Shown: piece after piece, positions 1 through 12,710 of the stretch
Numbering within the stretch: the stretch's first letter is position 1
How the letters are laid out: each line of letters opens with the position of its first letter
Origin: Serripes groenlandicus
Lineage: Eukaryota > Mollusca > Bivalvia > Cardiida > Cardiidae
Reading direction: 5' to 3'
DNA: 64,000 nucleotides
Assembly (NCBI GenBank): GCA_031761405.1
Contig: JASEVX010000011.1
Coordinates: 16,303,609 to 16,367,608 of the forward strand
Made by a program: the position numbers and the translations under genes
Notes under the pieces: generated by a model
Database searches by the model: none
Told to the model about the DNA's origin: nothing
The model's input: the letters and a program-made list of their open reading frames with translations, nothing else

Positions 1-1680
1 GGAGCAAAACTGACAGATCGAAAAGTGATTTTAACAGATGATTTTGATCGGCAATCGGTTAATTTTAAAAACCCTGGGAGTCGACATGAGCTTGTCATAC
101 TTAACATATGCCAATTGTTAAATTATACAATGCTTTTCAATCGCCTAAAAAATAAATGTAAGTTAAAGACATTTTCAGTCTTGCAGAATATATTACCATG
201 TCCATGATATTTCTTATCACAACATGTAATTTTTTCTTCATCATGTTGCGATCTCGCGTGTCATTTTTTCACATTTCACGCATTGAATTTCACAAAAATC
301 AAAAGGTTAGGGGTCTTCACAAAATTGATTAGAAAGACGCTGTAATTTCCTAATTTTTTTAAATACTATTTAAAAAAAATTGAAGGAATTTAGGAGGGGA
401 CATTAAGCATTTAGTTATAAAACTAAGTTTTGTTATATTTGGATGAGCAGTTAAATAAAAGTCTATTGTGGACGAAAGTTAACGGAAGGATGCATGCATA
501 CCAGACAATTCACCATGACATAAGCTTGACTGGCTCTCAGCCAGTGGAACTTAAAAAAAAGCTACATACATACCTGAAACAATTGAGAAAAGCCCTGAAA
601 AATAAATATATAAACATATACATGTATAGTAAAACCTTGCAATAGACCCAATGTTTCATGTTGATGGGCATCTTGAGTCCACTCATTCAATTTTTTGAGG
701 GCATATTGAAATGTGGGGAAAAAAATGAAAACAGGTAAATAAATTTCAAGTTTGTAGGGGGTATACTTTCAACTAAAGTCAGTGTTTTATTTTGAAGCGC
801 ATCCCAAGTCCTAGACCTCGATCTTTACATGCCATATCTTCACTTCGAAACATTGGTTAATTTAGTTTTGTTTTGTTCTGGGGGTTTTTAACATTAAAAT
901 CGTTTACTAGTAGGCATTAGTAATCGCCATTTTGTCAACCAAACATTCTTTCTGGACTCCGTCGAAAAAAAATCTCGCTTACTTTACAACCATTTCTTGA
1001 GACCGACAACTAGATCTGTTCCAAGATTTTTTTATAATTCCCAAATATAAAATAAAAGCAATTACTTTTCCTAAATAAAGGGTCAAATTCTTGTTCCCAT
1101 AATGCCTAGAAAAAGGTCAGGAGTACCCTCAATTTGGGGTTTCTTAACCATTTATCATGCCTCTGTAGCAGACGTCTTTTGAAAACCTTGTCGTGAAAAG
1201 TGATATTGCTCATGAGCAATTTCCCCTTTTGCCACAATGTTTTCAACTCTATCCAAAGTTTATTTTTTCATCTTATACATTTTCCGTCTGTATGTTTCCA
1301 AAGTCATCGGAGATATTGTGGGGAAAAAAGTTTTCCCCCTACTAAATAGACCTATAGTTATAGTGTATTATGTATACAGTATATAAGTAACCATGTGTTA
1401 TATAATACGGGGACATTTATAATGCCTAGCTACTTATCTAGCTTTTGATGGGCATTCGAATATGGTTTGCCTTCCACCCTTCGGACGAAGAGGGCCATTT
1501 CAATGTTCGAGTCATGTTAGATCTTTTAAGAATGTTGCATCCAGTCCGAGTTTATCGAGTCAGCAGTTGCTACGAATTAGCCTGGACAAGAAACGGGATG
1601 GAGGCACAGACAGACAACATAGCGACTGTATACTTCTCTCCTAGTATCAGGGGCGTAGCTTGGCAATAATCAACGTGTAG
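1..1680. other. non-coding, no gene recognised
   Basis: AT-rich sequence. The only element seen is a decayed TTAA-MITE-like fragment near 1150-1320 (CTCTGTAGCAGACGTCTTTT, ATTGCTCATGAGCAATTT). Short open frames here have no family features. Confidence 0.6.
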
Positions 1681-1896
1681 GCCGTCTCGAGACAAAATCA
1701 ACATTGTGGACTCTGCGTAAAGTATCGACCCGGATCAGCCTAAGCATGCCACACAGGCATGCCCGGATATACACTTTTCGCCTCCTGTGGATATCACTAC
1801 TCTATCTATCCCCCTTTAGACAGAATGTTTCGGCCGGATCAGTCTGCGCGGACAGCGCAGGCTGATCTGGTCGATACATTACGCAGATGTGTATCG
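1681..1896. mobile_element. TA-type MITE, incomplete
   Basis: It carries the family core: CAACATTGTGGACTCTGCGT, GACCCGGATCAGCCTAAGC and the inverted GCAGGCTGATCTGGTCGA. The left terminus is degenerate. Confidence 0.7.
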
Positions 1897-2169
1897 CCGC
1901 ATCTGCATTTTGGGGCAGTTTAAGAACAACTGTGTAGGCACGTGCCTACAGTGCCTACAGGGAGCTACGCCCCTGCCTATGTCATCCTACTCATTGAGAA
2001 TAAAGAATCACTGACAACATAATATTAAAAGCACTCCTTTTCAAATTCAATTCAGATAAGCCAGTAGATATGCAATGTCAAAGTAAACAGGTTATAAACT
2101 CACCACAGGATAGTAAAACTGCTAAAAATATTTTAAGCTTCGACATTTTAAAGTTACAATTTTTTATAT

Positions 2170-2740
2170 GTAATTTTGGCCAGAAAGCAGATATTTAACC
2201 GGCCATTTTGGGGATTTTTCCTTTCCGGTAGATTTAAGAACGCGCGCGCGAGAAACTATAGAATAATACGTCAACAAAACATACGCAATTTCCGGTTCAT
2301 TCTTGTTTTTTATTGGCCAATGAAGATTTATCTTCTGTTCCTCATTGGACAGCGTGCGCAATCAATATTTTAAAAAATTGCATTAGTGCAGGAAAGAGAC
2401 TAGAGCTATACTATTTATAAGTTGGTTGAATGTTTGGTGTTTAACGCCGCATTCTAACACTATTGACAATTTCTCTTCTATACACAAAGAAAGATTTGAG
2501 CGCGATCTAACACGCAGCATATCACTCTAAACTTCCGGAACTATTTTTGGCTGTTGAAATTTCCTCCCGCGTTTTTTCCATACAACGTTTCTTAGTGCGC
2601 ATGCGTTACTACGATGGGCTTGACATTTTGAATGAAGTCACGTAACAAAAACAAATCGTAGTAAATTGTTTCGTCTGCAGTATCAGTAACAACTACAACC
2701 AATACAGTTAAATAGTGTTTAAATGGCCTCATCGATGCCT
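2170..2740. promoter_or_regulatory. promoter-like GC patch
   Basis: Against an AT-rich background this stretch holds ATTGGCCAAT and CATTGGAC (CCAAT boxes), ACTTCCGGAA (ETS site), GTGCGCATGCGT (NRF1-like) and a CGCGCGCGCG run. Such clusters mark housekeeping promoters. No first exon could be confirmed; the frame from 2723 (MASSMPYLPVKG) is only 17 codons. Confidence 0.3.
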
Positions 2741-3852
2741 TATCTGCCTGTTAAAGGAGCCATATGCACAGCATGACGATTGAAAGGTGACTGGAGAGTA
2801 GTTAGCCATATTTTTGTGCAAAACATTTTTTTTCAAGCGAGTCAAGGTCTTGCATATCATTCGTTATAGTATTCAACCATGGGTTGAAATAGTTATATAA
2901 ATATGATGTTCATTGACTGTAAATTGAAAAAATCCGTGAATATTGCAAAAACAAATACAAGGGGGAGTAAAGCTAGAATAGCAATCACGTGATTTTATCA
3001 AGGGAAGCAACGTCATATTTGAACAGAACATAATTCCCCCTAAGTTGTATCCCTTTAAGTTATAAAAAAAGTGATAGAATGATTGAACTAGACCTCATTG
3101 TGAGTGATATGCCGGCTCTTATATAACGCAACCCTGAGCGCCAATGTGTGCAGCCATTACTACCATTTTTAAAGTCTTTGGTCATTCTTTTCGTCAGACT
3201 ATTTTCTTTAAGAAATTATTCTTCGGTGCATTTCTTTTGCAATAACCGTATTTAAACCGATCAGAATAATTTGAAGAATCTTTGAAAGAACATTTCTGCC
3301 CAAATATTTTCAAATACTTTTAGACTAGAAGATTGTACAAACAATACCACACAAGAAAAAAGAGCCCCGCCCCCTGGAGGCATTATTTATTATCGGAAGG
3401 TCAGTTTTATGGTAAAAGAGCCGGGAAAACAACCCGCCGACAGACAACAGGTCAAACAGACAATACAAGACTTGAAGTAGAGGTAGCAAATAGCAACATA
3501 CCAGTAGATGCAATGCTCCGTAAGTAAATAAACAAGAGAAAGTTGATGCAACGCATCAATGTCGCCGGAAATCCATACTGCAGTTATGCATAACACTTAC
3601 ATTATAGTAGTTGAAAAAAACTGTTACCAGCTGAGGGGCATATTGGAACATCAGGGGTGGGGTCAAGTGAACATGTATCATAACTTGCATTTATTTGTCA
3701 AATATGTGAATGTCCTTCATTAAAATATGGTTGAAGCCTTTCATTGTTTATGATCAATCTCCATTCTAAGGTAGGTTGACCATACACACAGCCAACTAAC
3801 TATTGATCATAAACAGGAAATGAGTAATCTTGCCAATCATTAGTCTACTCAT

Positions 3853-4102
3853 GTTTTAAAATTATATATTGATGAGTGCCCTTGTGTCAATGATGCATAA
3901 CAATATGCAGATCGCAAGCAAAATGCGTCTAGGGAATCTAATGACACATTTAAAATTGTCAAGGATGAAACAATTTTGTACGAAAGACCCGATTCGTTTC
4001 TTCTTCGCATAGTTGTCGTTCTTTACAGGCAGAGGGTGTGTTTTAAAAGTATATAATGATGAGCGCCCTTGTGTCAATGATGCATAACAATATACAGATC
4101 TG
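3853..4102. repeat. pair of direct repeats ~188 bp apart
   Basis: GCCCTTGTGTCAATGATGCA with TAACAATAT(G/A)CAGATC occurs near 3875 and 4063. The sequence between them is not repeated. Confidence 0.8.
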
Positions 4103-4896
4103 CAAATACTTAAAACATCGGAATATTTATTTCATTTTAGATGTGTCATAACTTAGTGTTTTTAAACAAACGCAATTGTAATATGTTCAAGACATTTAAA
4201 TTTGTTTTTTTCTAATAATAACTTCTCCTCCCATGTCATTTCCGAAAAGCTATTAAAAATAGAAGTCGCGGGCTTCTGCCACAGTTTCAATGCTGTTAAA
4301 ACGATGTCGCAAATAATTGAGGAAAATTACAACGGATGAATATATTTTGGACATCGTTTAATACGGTAATGGCCTAGTGTTAGAATCAAAGCCATTAACT
4401 TGTCATGAAGCTGACAGCAAGTCCCTATTGAAGTATTTCGCAGATAATCATCTGCAAGCAGACACTGATAAATTCAAAGCTGAATTGTCACTGTAGGGGA
4501 AATTTCAAAAGCAACAATTAATTTTTACTGCAAATAGCAATTTAAAATCTGAGTTTGTAAATATTTAAGGCGTTACTCTAGATTATAAGCTTAACTTTTA
4601 CAAAGCTACAGCACTTATGTGTAAGAAAGACTTCAAGACTTTTAAACATGTTAAAAATAATTGGAAAGCACCATTTACCATGCATTTGTTTTATCATACA
4701 TTTATTGCTTTCGTTTAACGTGGCATTTTTGTGGTAACATGTACACCAATAAAACTATCATGCACTGTCATGTTTCGGTTTAAAACAAGTTGTGACCAAT
4801 CCAAATAACTGGGCAGTCGAGGAACGAAAACATATTCGGGAAGAGATATTCGCTTAACTTATGACGATTATTTCAAGTTTTCACAATTAAAACAAA

Positions 4897-4920
4897 GACC
4901 TAATAATGTACTATTAGGTC
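4897..4920. other. perfect 9-bp hairpin
   Basis: GACCTAATA and TATTAGGTC flank a six-base loop. No associated gene was seen. Confidence 0.5.
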
Positions 4921-5929
4921 TTCGATTAAAATGAATACGTCTTAAAATTAAAAAAACACATACAATTATAAATGAACAAAAAACAGCTTATTTACACGAT
5001 TAATTTTATTATAAACATCAGTTCCTTCAGATGCAAAAACGTCGCTGGACTTCCAGAGTATAAAATTGATCTGTTTACAATAGCAGCAAGTATTTCCGCT
5101 CCTATGTACCACAAATTCGCTGCCTCCTAACTGCAGAGATGTTGTGGCCGGAGACAAGAGTCATTGAAACCCGAGAATTCGTGATCAAAGTAAACGCTAC
5201 CCCGTTTTAGGACTCAATGCGTACCAGTTGATTAATAAGTAAAACAAAATTCAAATAAGTCCATAATACTTATTAACTTATTGCTTTCTTCGCCAAATGG
5301 TTCGAGGTTAGTTAAAATTATAGTTTTTGAATGTTGTATTCTGATCTATTATATGTTATCAATGATAATATAAACTTATTTGACCCCTAGCCTCATTGAA
5401 TTGTCTAGAGCCATTTAACAATCAAATTGCTGTATGTACTGTATTTTTGGGGGTACACAAAACAGTACAAACGTTGCCTTTCCATAGATACTAGATACTA
5501 GAGGCAAATGGAGAACATGAAAATAAAAAAAAGCGTTGTGAAGGAAATTGGTATAAACATTACAAGATCGGATAGAAGGACAAACGACACCGTGTAACAT
5601 ATTCAATGTTAAGTTCAGATGGTAAATAAATAAAACATGAGATATACATGTGTTTCATATAGCCTTTTTTACTTTAAGTTTCACAGCAAAACACTCTCAC
5701 TGTGCTTAAGGGCTAGCCAAACTTCTGTGATTATGTAACTCTACATTCGGCGTACATGTTTCTTCAACATATAAACAAATGTGCTAAATAAGAAATTGTC
5801 AGAAAATACACCGGTAAGAAAGGCAAAACGCTGGAATGTCTAAAGTTAGTTGGCTATTTTGTGTCACAATCGATGTTTTATTGCCTATCAACGTTCACAC
5901 CAAGTTTGATACAGATTGGATAAGAACTG

Positions 5930-7560
5930 TGTAAGTCACTAACATTCATACAATGCCTACTTGGCCACATTTTGGATAATTCAAGGGCCATAACTCAAAA
6001 ATGTCTTTGGAGATTTGACTTGTTATCGAAAATTATAGACATTATACCAACAAACATGTTCATAAACTTTAATGAAAACGGATTTTAAAAAAATCGACTG
6101 AGAGCGATTTTGGAGGATCAAAAACTGCCTTGAGCGGTTTGGCTGGTGTTCCAACTACGCCCACAAATGATTGCAACAAACATGTTCACCAATTACTTAA
6201 CAATTTTTTTTAGACAGTTCAAGGACCATAATCTAAAATGCCAAATTTGAGAAAAAAATTGTTAACACTCTATATGTATCTAGGCCTTGTCAAAAACTAG
6301 ATTACTAGGCCAAATTGAAGGAAACTCTTGTTAACACTACGGAAACCATATTCTTAATTTTAAAAATAGCTTACCGGATCACAACACGAGTTTTTGTGAT
6401 TGACAATGTGTTTGGCATAACTCAGGTGTGCGATCCCTCTAAATAGCGCATTTCTTGCTTCAGCAGCTTGAAATTTGTCAGAATGTTTGTCCTGATGATA
6501 TCTAGGACACGTCAAAAACTAGGCCGAATTGAAGTACTTTCAATTTTAGCACATTGAAACTGTTTCAGAATATGTGTTTTGATTATATCTAAGCTAGGCT
6601 TGAACATGTCCGGTCAAAAACTAGGTCAATAGATCAACTTAAAGGATAAACTTGTTTACAATCTAATAATAGATTACCCTGGTCACAACATGAGTTATTG
6701 TGATTGACTAATTGGTCGGCATAACTCGGTAGAGCGATCCCTCTAGATACCGCATCTTTTACGCTTGAAACTTTATCAGAATGTTTATCTTTATGATATC
6801 TAGGTCACGTCAAAAACTAGAGCACTAGGCCAATTTGAAGGAAAATCGAGTTTACACTCAGCAAACCATATTCTTAATTTTAACATATTGAAACTGTATC
6901 AGAATGGGTGTTTTTTTACTATATCTGAGCTCGGCTAGAACTTGGCTCTGATCCGGTCAAATCGAGTTTACACTCAGCAAACCATATTCTTAATTTTAAC
7001 ATATTGAAACTGTATCAGAATGGGTGTTTTTTTACTATATCTGTGCTCGGCTAGAACTTGGCTCTGATCCGGTCAAAAAATAGGTCAATAGACCAAATTG
7101 AAGACACAACTTGTTCAAACTCTTATAATAGCTTACCCGATCATAAAATGAGTTTTTGTGATTGACTGTCTGGTTGGCATAACTCATGTGAGCAAATCCT
7201 CTGGAAAGCGCACTTTTTGCTTCAGCAGCTTGACACTTTGTCAGAATGTGATATCTAGGCCACGTGAAAAACTAGAACACTAGGTCAAAATAAAGGAAAA
7301 TCTTGTTAACGACCCGGAGGCCGTATTTTTAATTTTAGTACGTTGAAACTGTGTCAGAATGGGTGCTTTGATTATATCTAGGCTACATGGATCTGGTGCG
7401 GTCAAAAAGAAGGTCAAAACGAAGGTCAATAGGTCAACTAAAAGGAAAAACTTGTTCACACTCTAATTATAGCTTTCCTGATCACAAAATGAGTTTTTGT
7501 GATTGGCATAACTCAGTAGAGCGATCCAGGGCCGCCATGGCCCTGTTGATTATAATTGAT
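5930..7560. repeat. diverged ~250-bp tandem repeats
   Basis: GGTCAAAAACTAGGTCAATA, GAAGGAAAATCTTGTTAACA, GAGTTTTTGTGATTGACT and AGCGATCCCTCTAGA recur in this order several times. A related block is at 21080-21560. Confidence 0.85.
6844..7075. repeat. recent 116-bp tandem duplication
   Basis: Two adjacent 116-base units (6844-6959 and 6960-7075) are nearly identical, differing at about one base (CTGAGCTCGG against CTGTGCTCGG). This is far younger than the surrounding repeats. Confidence 0.92.
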
Positions 7561-7759
7561 ATCAAGTGCCTTGTTTGAGGCGCTTTTACATCTTTGTTTA
7601 CAAAAGCAATTTGCCTTCAATTGGTCACCTCGTAAAAAGTTTTCTGTGAATTACCAACATATTAAAAAGATAGAGCACGAATCGGGGATACATTTGAATA
7701 GTACACTTTTGAAAATTGACTCTGTTCTTATGGTTATCATGTTTGCGTACTTTAGTTGT

Positions 7760-9180
7760 CATTAACACAATCAGGCAGTAGAATGCGAAGTGTGTAAGTA
7801 TCGCAACATCGTGGATGTGAATAATGTATTTTTGAAATAACGATATAACTAGCAATATGATTCGACCAAGGTAACAAGATGACCAGTGACAGGCTCTCGA
7901 CGTTTGGTGAAAATATAAACTGGCGGACATCCTAAGTGCGGGCTGAACTATTGTGATCACTCACCGTCCGTCGTCGTCTGTTCACATTCTCCTACAAACG
8001 TCATCTCCTCCTATACCAATTAACTATATTCAAAATCATTTCCTAGGAATATTCCTTTTGGTGTTTCTTTTCCCAAAGCTGTTCAAAGTTGAATGAACTT
8101 TGGTTGCCGCAAAATCAGGAATAGGGAAAAGTTACAAAACCTTAAAAACTTTCTTGAAAATGGTTCACAAATCTATGGGTGACCCTCAACCAAGATTGTT
8201 TACATTGACCCGATCCGTAAAAAAAACGTGACTATATGTTGACTATACACACTTAACTTATAACTAGAGGCAATACACCTTAATATATGTTAATATTTAA
8301 GCACCTATGTTTTTTTTATTTAATTAATCTAGTTAGAGGATTTTAAACAGTTTATTGTTAAAAAAAAAAATCTTGAGAGACTTCAGCTTGTATGACACAT
8401 TATAGTTAAAGTGAATGTTAAGCAAACTGTAAACCAAATGGTTTCAGGACTAAACTTGTCACTTTACGACTAAACTTCACATGCTGAATATCACATAGAT
8501 CGTAGCATAAAAAACGTTTAATCCCTACTATACGTCAATATTGACCCTTTCTGCTCATGGTAACCTTTTCAGTTATATAGGCTATGGTAGCCAGGTGAGC
8601 AATATAGGCACATATTGGCTTTCTTGTTTAAAATAAAGGGACATTTGGCCTTCTTGTGCGAAATATTTACATCCTGTCTGTTCTTACAGGTTATTTAAGT
8701 GTACTAAACTGCATCTGCTTCCTTTGAGTCATGCTTCAAAATCATGCGCGGCGTCTTTGACGCTTTGCATAAAAATTCTTCTTGTGTGTGTATATATAAT
8801 GAAAACTTTAAGAATCTTCTTGATCGAAAGTGGTAGCCCGACTTGAACAAAAATTGTCACAAATGTTTATTAAGTGACACTCTACTGAGATTGTTTAAAT
8901 TATTTCGATATAATTATAAACATGGCCGCCAGGTGCTGGAGCTTGTTTTCCTTAGATGTATATATAATGAAAACTTTAAAAAATCTTCTTGATCAAAAGT
9001 ACTAGCCCGGCTTGGAAATAATTTGTCACAAATGTTTATTGAGTGACCGAACCTCTAGTCTACTGAGATTGTTTGAATTATTCCGATCTGTTGATAAACA
9101 TGGCCACCAGGGTGCAGGGCTAATATATGTAAAGAGTAAACACTAATGAAAATCTATTTAATCTTGCGAGCGTTATAGGA
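7760..9180. repeat. diverged bivalve-type dispersed repeat block
   Basis: GTGATCACTCACCGTCCGTC is the inverse of the end of the block at 41795-43445. AAACATGGCC(G/A)CCAGG with TCACAAATGTTTATT(A/G)AGTG occurs twice, near 8860-8940 and 9030-9110. Confidence 0.7.
8432..8505. repeat. dispersed repeat, inverse of 19712-19785
   Basis: CAAATGGTTTCAGGACTAAA and TTCACATGCTGAATATCACA here are the reverse complement of the sequence at 19712-19785 in intron 7. Confidence 0.75.
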
Positions 9181-9318
9181 CCATTATGGTCCTCTTGTTT
9201 CATTAAACCATTTCAAGTAAATTTACCATGCTTAAAATATGACCACCAATCGAAATATCACCGTAATACAGGAATACCCATAAACATAAAAAATGCCCAT
9301 ATTTTCGAAAACAAATAT

Positions 9319-9580
9319 ATGAGCTGTTCCACGAGAAAACCAACAATATTGATTCTGCGTAATGTATCCGCGGACCAAGATCAGCCTGCGCAGTCCGCGC
9401 AGGCTAATCCGGACGGACACGTTCCGTCTCAGGGGCTATATCGTAATGATTCATGAAACAGAAAATCCACAGAAGGCAAAAAGTGCCTGCCCAGATTAGC
9501 CAGCGCGGCATGCTTAGGCTGATCCGGGTCGATACTTTACGGAGAGTCCACAATGTTGGTTTTCTTGTGGAACGGCTCAT
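9319..9580. mobile_element. TA-type MITE, intact
   Basis: Inverted ends TGAGCTGTTCCACGAGAAAA / GGAACGGCTCA are flanked by TA on both sides. The core holds the CAGCCTGCGCAGTCCGCGCA hairpin. TA targets point to a Tc1/mariner-like source. Confidence 0.85.
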
Positions 9581-9835
9581 ATATATTGACAGAGAACTAG
9601 CAGTTCATCATCATTCGGTCCATTGACCTAAATTTGAGTAAATGAAAGTAGAGCAATGTTGGATTTTAAACGGCGAGTACAGGTAGAAATATAGAATCAA
9701 GTATTAAATGTTTATAATTCATGACATATGCTCGAACAAAAAAATGTTTAAGTGTTTATTGCCATGAGTTTTGGGTCCCGCATTTCGGTTAGTCGTGTGA
9801 CCTATGCTTTGACTGTACGAGTTTAATCAGGGTTC

Positions 9836-10092
9836 AATTGCACCCCAACCTTACTCAGCTTTTAGTAATACTTAAATACTTAAAAGCACATTTTATCATT
9901 TTTGTTTCCCTAATATTATGTAAAACAGTCATGGTGGAATATATTTAAATAAATGATTAAGTTACCTTGTTGACTAACACTACTTGTTAAGAAGGGAAAT
10001 TATTTGACATTGTTATTAGGCAAACACAAATGATGAAATATGCTTTTAAGTGTTTAAGTATTTCTTAGCGATAAGTTATTGGACCCAGGCAC
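9836..10092. mobile_element. palindromic element, fifth MITE-like family, copy 1
   Basis: Inverted arms AATACTTAAATACTTAAAAG and TGCTTTTAAGTGTTTAAGTA enclose AT-rich sequence. A related copy is at 11700-11975. Confidence 0.65.
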
Positions 10093-10341
10093 TCAAATAA
10101 ACACATGACAAGCCTTTTCCAAACAGGATTGTAACTGAAATAATGATTATTCCATTATTTAGTTGAAATTTTACTCCGATTTGATTTACATGCTACATTA
10201 GTTGTAGGTTAATCGTCGGCAGTTCAATCTTTATGACGTATACAATTATTCCGCGTTCACTTTGAAAATACACGCTTTCGTTTCATTTTCCATTTGTTTG
10301 TTTTTTTCTGAATTGCAGAACGAGATTTTAAAACTCATTCG

Positions 10342-10365
10342 ATATATATATATATATATATATAT
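10342..10365. repeat. (TA)n microsatellite
   Basis: A perfect AT dinucleotide run of about 24 bases. Confidence 0.95.
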
Positions 10366-11435
10366 GTTTATATTTCTTTCAAATGTCGTGATATATTTGA
10401 AAATTAAGAGCATGTAATTGAAACTCTCATTTATGGAGATTTTTTCACGTGTTTCTATATAGCTTTTAAGTGTTAATAAGGGGTCGAGATTGCTTCGTAT
10501 TTCTCCCACACATTATGTTTTTGAATAAAATGCTTGGCTGGTTCTCTGCATAACTTCCTTTAATGACATGTGCCAAGGGGTCATATAACACTTGGAGTCG
10601 GAACATTCGTGTTTTGGCCAAACAGAAATAGAAATACTGAAAAACTGTGAGTTTAGCGTACATTTCTGGGCTAAAGGTTGTTTTTTAAGATTATAAAAGT
10701 AAACATTAGACGTAAAGCATGAGTTTAAATTTTGCCATCTGACCCTTTCCTCTTTGAGTCTACTTGTGTATGGTCAAAAGTGCGAATCGATACCTTGTGA
10801 GCTAGGAGCATTTTTTTGCATGTAAATAAAGGTACCATTTTTCAGCTGAGGCATCCTCAGATTGCATACAGGTTTTGGGCCCATAGTAGCTGATCATTTG
10901 TAGGCTAGCCCCCTGTGAATGGTATTTTTCTGCATTCTTTTGCGACCTTGCAATCCGTTTGTAAGTGCTATACATTTCCAAAATGTAGATTGATACATTG
11001 ATTTGCTGTTATTTTCTAATAATTCTGACATCCTTTGTTGCAAATGGTTTATATCATTTTAGTGATTCTGTGCCAGCTGCTTTTTGGTTAACAGAGAAGA
11101 GGGTCGAACGTTAACCATACTATCTTATCAAACACTACCATGACATTATAAGTTTCTTGAAAGTTTCCGTGAGTCTTTCATGTTCCTAGATCCTTATTTG
11201 ACCTCAAAACTCTCTGTATGGGAAACCCGAATATACGTACATTGTACCGCGAAGTATTTTGGTTTGATTTTAATGAGATTGGTTACATCTCAAACGAGAT
11301 GATTTATGAATTATTTAATCCTTTTCCACATACACTATCTGCGGCTCACGTCTTTTGAAAACGTTCTTGCAAAATGTGATATTTCTCATAATGAACAAAT
11401 TATTCCTATGCCACAATGATAACAATTATATAATA

Positions 11436-11664
11436 TAACCCTTTCCCTCATAGGACAATTCTGCAGCAGACGACTTTGAACATATTTTGTCAACAAATGG
11501 AAAATCTCTATAATTAAATGGATAACCTATGACTAAAAGTAGAAAACATTGTGACAAAAGGAGCAATTGCTCAAAACTAGCAATTTCTTCTTTTGTCACT
11601 ATGTTTTCAAAAAGCCGTCTGCTGCAGAGGCGTCAGAAAGCCTCTATATGAGGGAAAGGGATAA
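11436..11664. mobile_element. type 1 TTAA MITE
   Basis: AACCCTTTCCCTCATAGGAC and the inverse end GAGGGAAAGGG are separated by the palindromic AATTGCTCAAAACTAGCAAT core. Flanking TTAA has decayed to ATAA. Confidence 0.8.
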
Positions 11665-11699
11665 CCATACTTTCATATATAGAGATGATCCATAGTGTT

Positions 11700-11975
11700 A
11701 CCTTTTCACCAACCTTACTTTGCGCTAAGTAATACTTTAATACTTCAAAGCATATTTCATTATTTTCGTGTCACTAATATTTTGAAATACATGAATGATG
11801 GTATGCATTTAAGTATATGACTAAGTTGACATAAATAGTTTCCTTGCTGACTATAAATTTAAAAAAAAAAATGGAATATGTTGGCAATTTTTTTAAGGGA
11901 AACAAAAATGATGAAATATGCGTTTAAGTATTTAGTTAAGTATTTTTAAGTAAGATTTGTGGAATTGGACCCCTT
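11700..11975. mobile_element. palindromic element, fifth MITE-like family, copy 2
   Basis: It shares ACCTTACT, the AATACTTCAAAGCATATTTC arm and GATGAAATATGCGTTTAAGT with 9836-10092 and has the same gross palindromic layout. Confidence 0.65.
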
Positions 11976-12404
11976 ATTATTGTCGTTCTAGGGACAGGGT
12001 TCAGTAAACAAAAAGTCTCTAATAGTCATGGTCTAAGCAACACGTTGGGTTTTATTATCAATTTCAACATACAGATTCACCTTCACAAGAGCGAGATTCA
12101 CAACGCATAACTACACACAATTTATTCACAAATTCCCTAAGTCTATCTATTACTACGGGTTATTTTCCTAAACGAGCATAAACAACATATGAGTCCTGCT
12201 CCAAGAAAACAAAGCTTAAGCTCCTTTCCAACATGCAAACGCATTCTAAATGCATATGGAGCAGAAGATGTTTTCAAAACATTCTGACAAAGTGAAACAG
12301 TGCTCATCACGAGCAATTTCTCATTTTGCCACATTATGCCACTTTATTGAATAATGTTACTCCTTTTTATAGTTAGTTTCCATAGTTTTGTCTGGATGTT
12401 TTAT

Positions 12405-12710
12405 GTTGAAGATCAATGTATACGACGCGGGCTGTCAATCCAGGGGTTGTGAGTTCGAATCCCGGCTCGGCCAACTTTTGTTTCCGACGTTTGGCAAAAG
12501 TCCTTACGACATGCGTCATTCGTCTTCCACCAATGGGCTCAGTCTATGTGGAAAAGCAGCCAGTTGCTTGGAATGATTGTTGTGTGGAGTACTGGTGTGA
12601 GAAAACCAGGAAACACATGAGTAGGTGAACTGGCCGCCGTGATATGTCTGAGAAATTGTTAAAAACGGTGTTAAACCACAATCAATCAATCAATCAACCA
12701 ATCAATGTAT
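12405..12710 (+). mobile_element. tRNA-derived SINE, family A, complete
   Basis: A tRNA-like head with B-box GTGAGTTCGAATCCC is followed by a body (GTTTCCGACGTTTGGCAAAA, AACTGGCCGCCGTGATATG) and a tail of AATC repeats. Relatives are at 37960 and 45735. Confidence 0.85.

Larger units (their letters stand above)
2741..5929. other. non-coding, no gene recognised
   Basis: AT-rich with only the direct repeats near 3853 and a small hairpin at 4897. No splice-bounded open frame of convincing composition was found on either strand. Confidence 0.55.
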
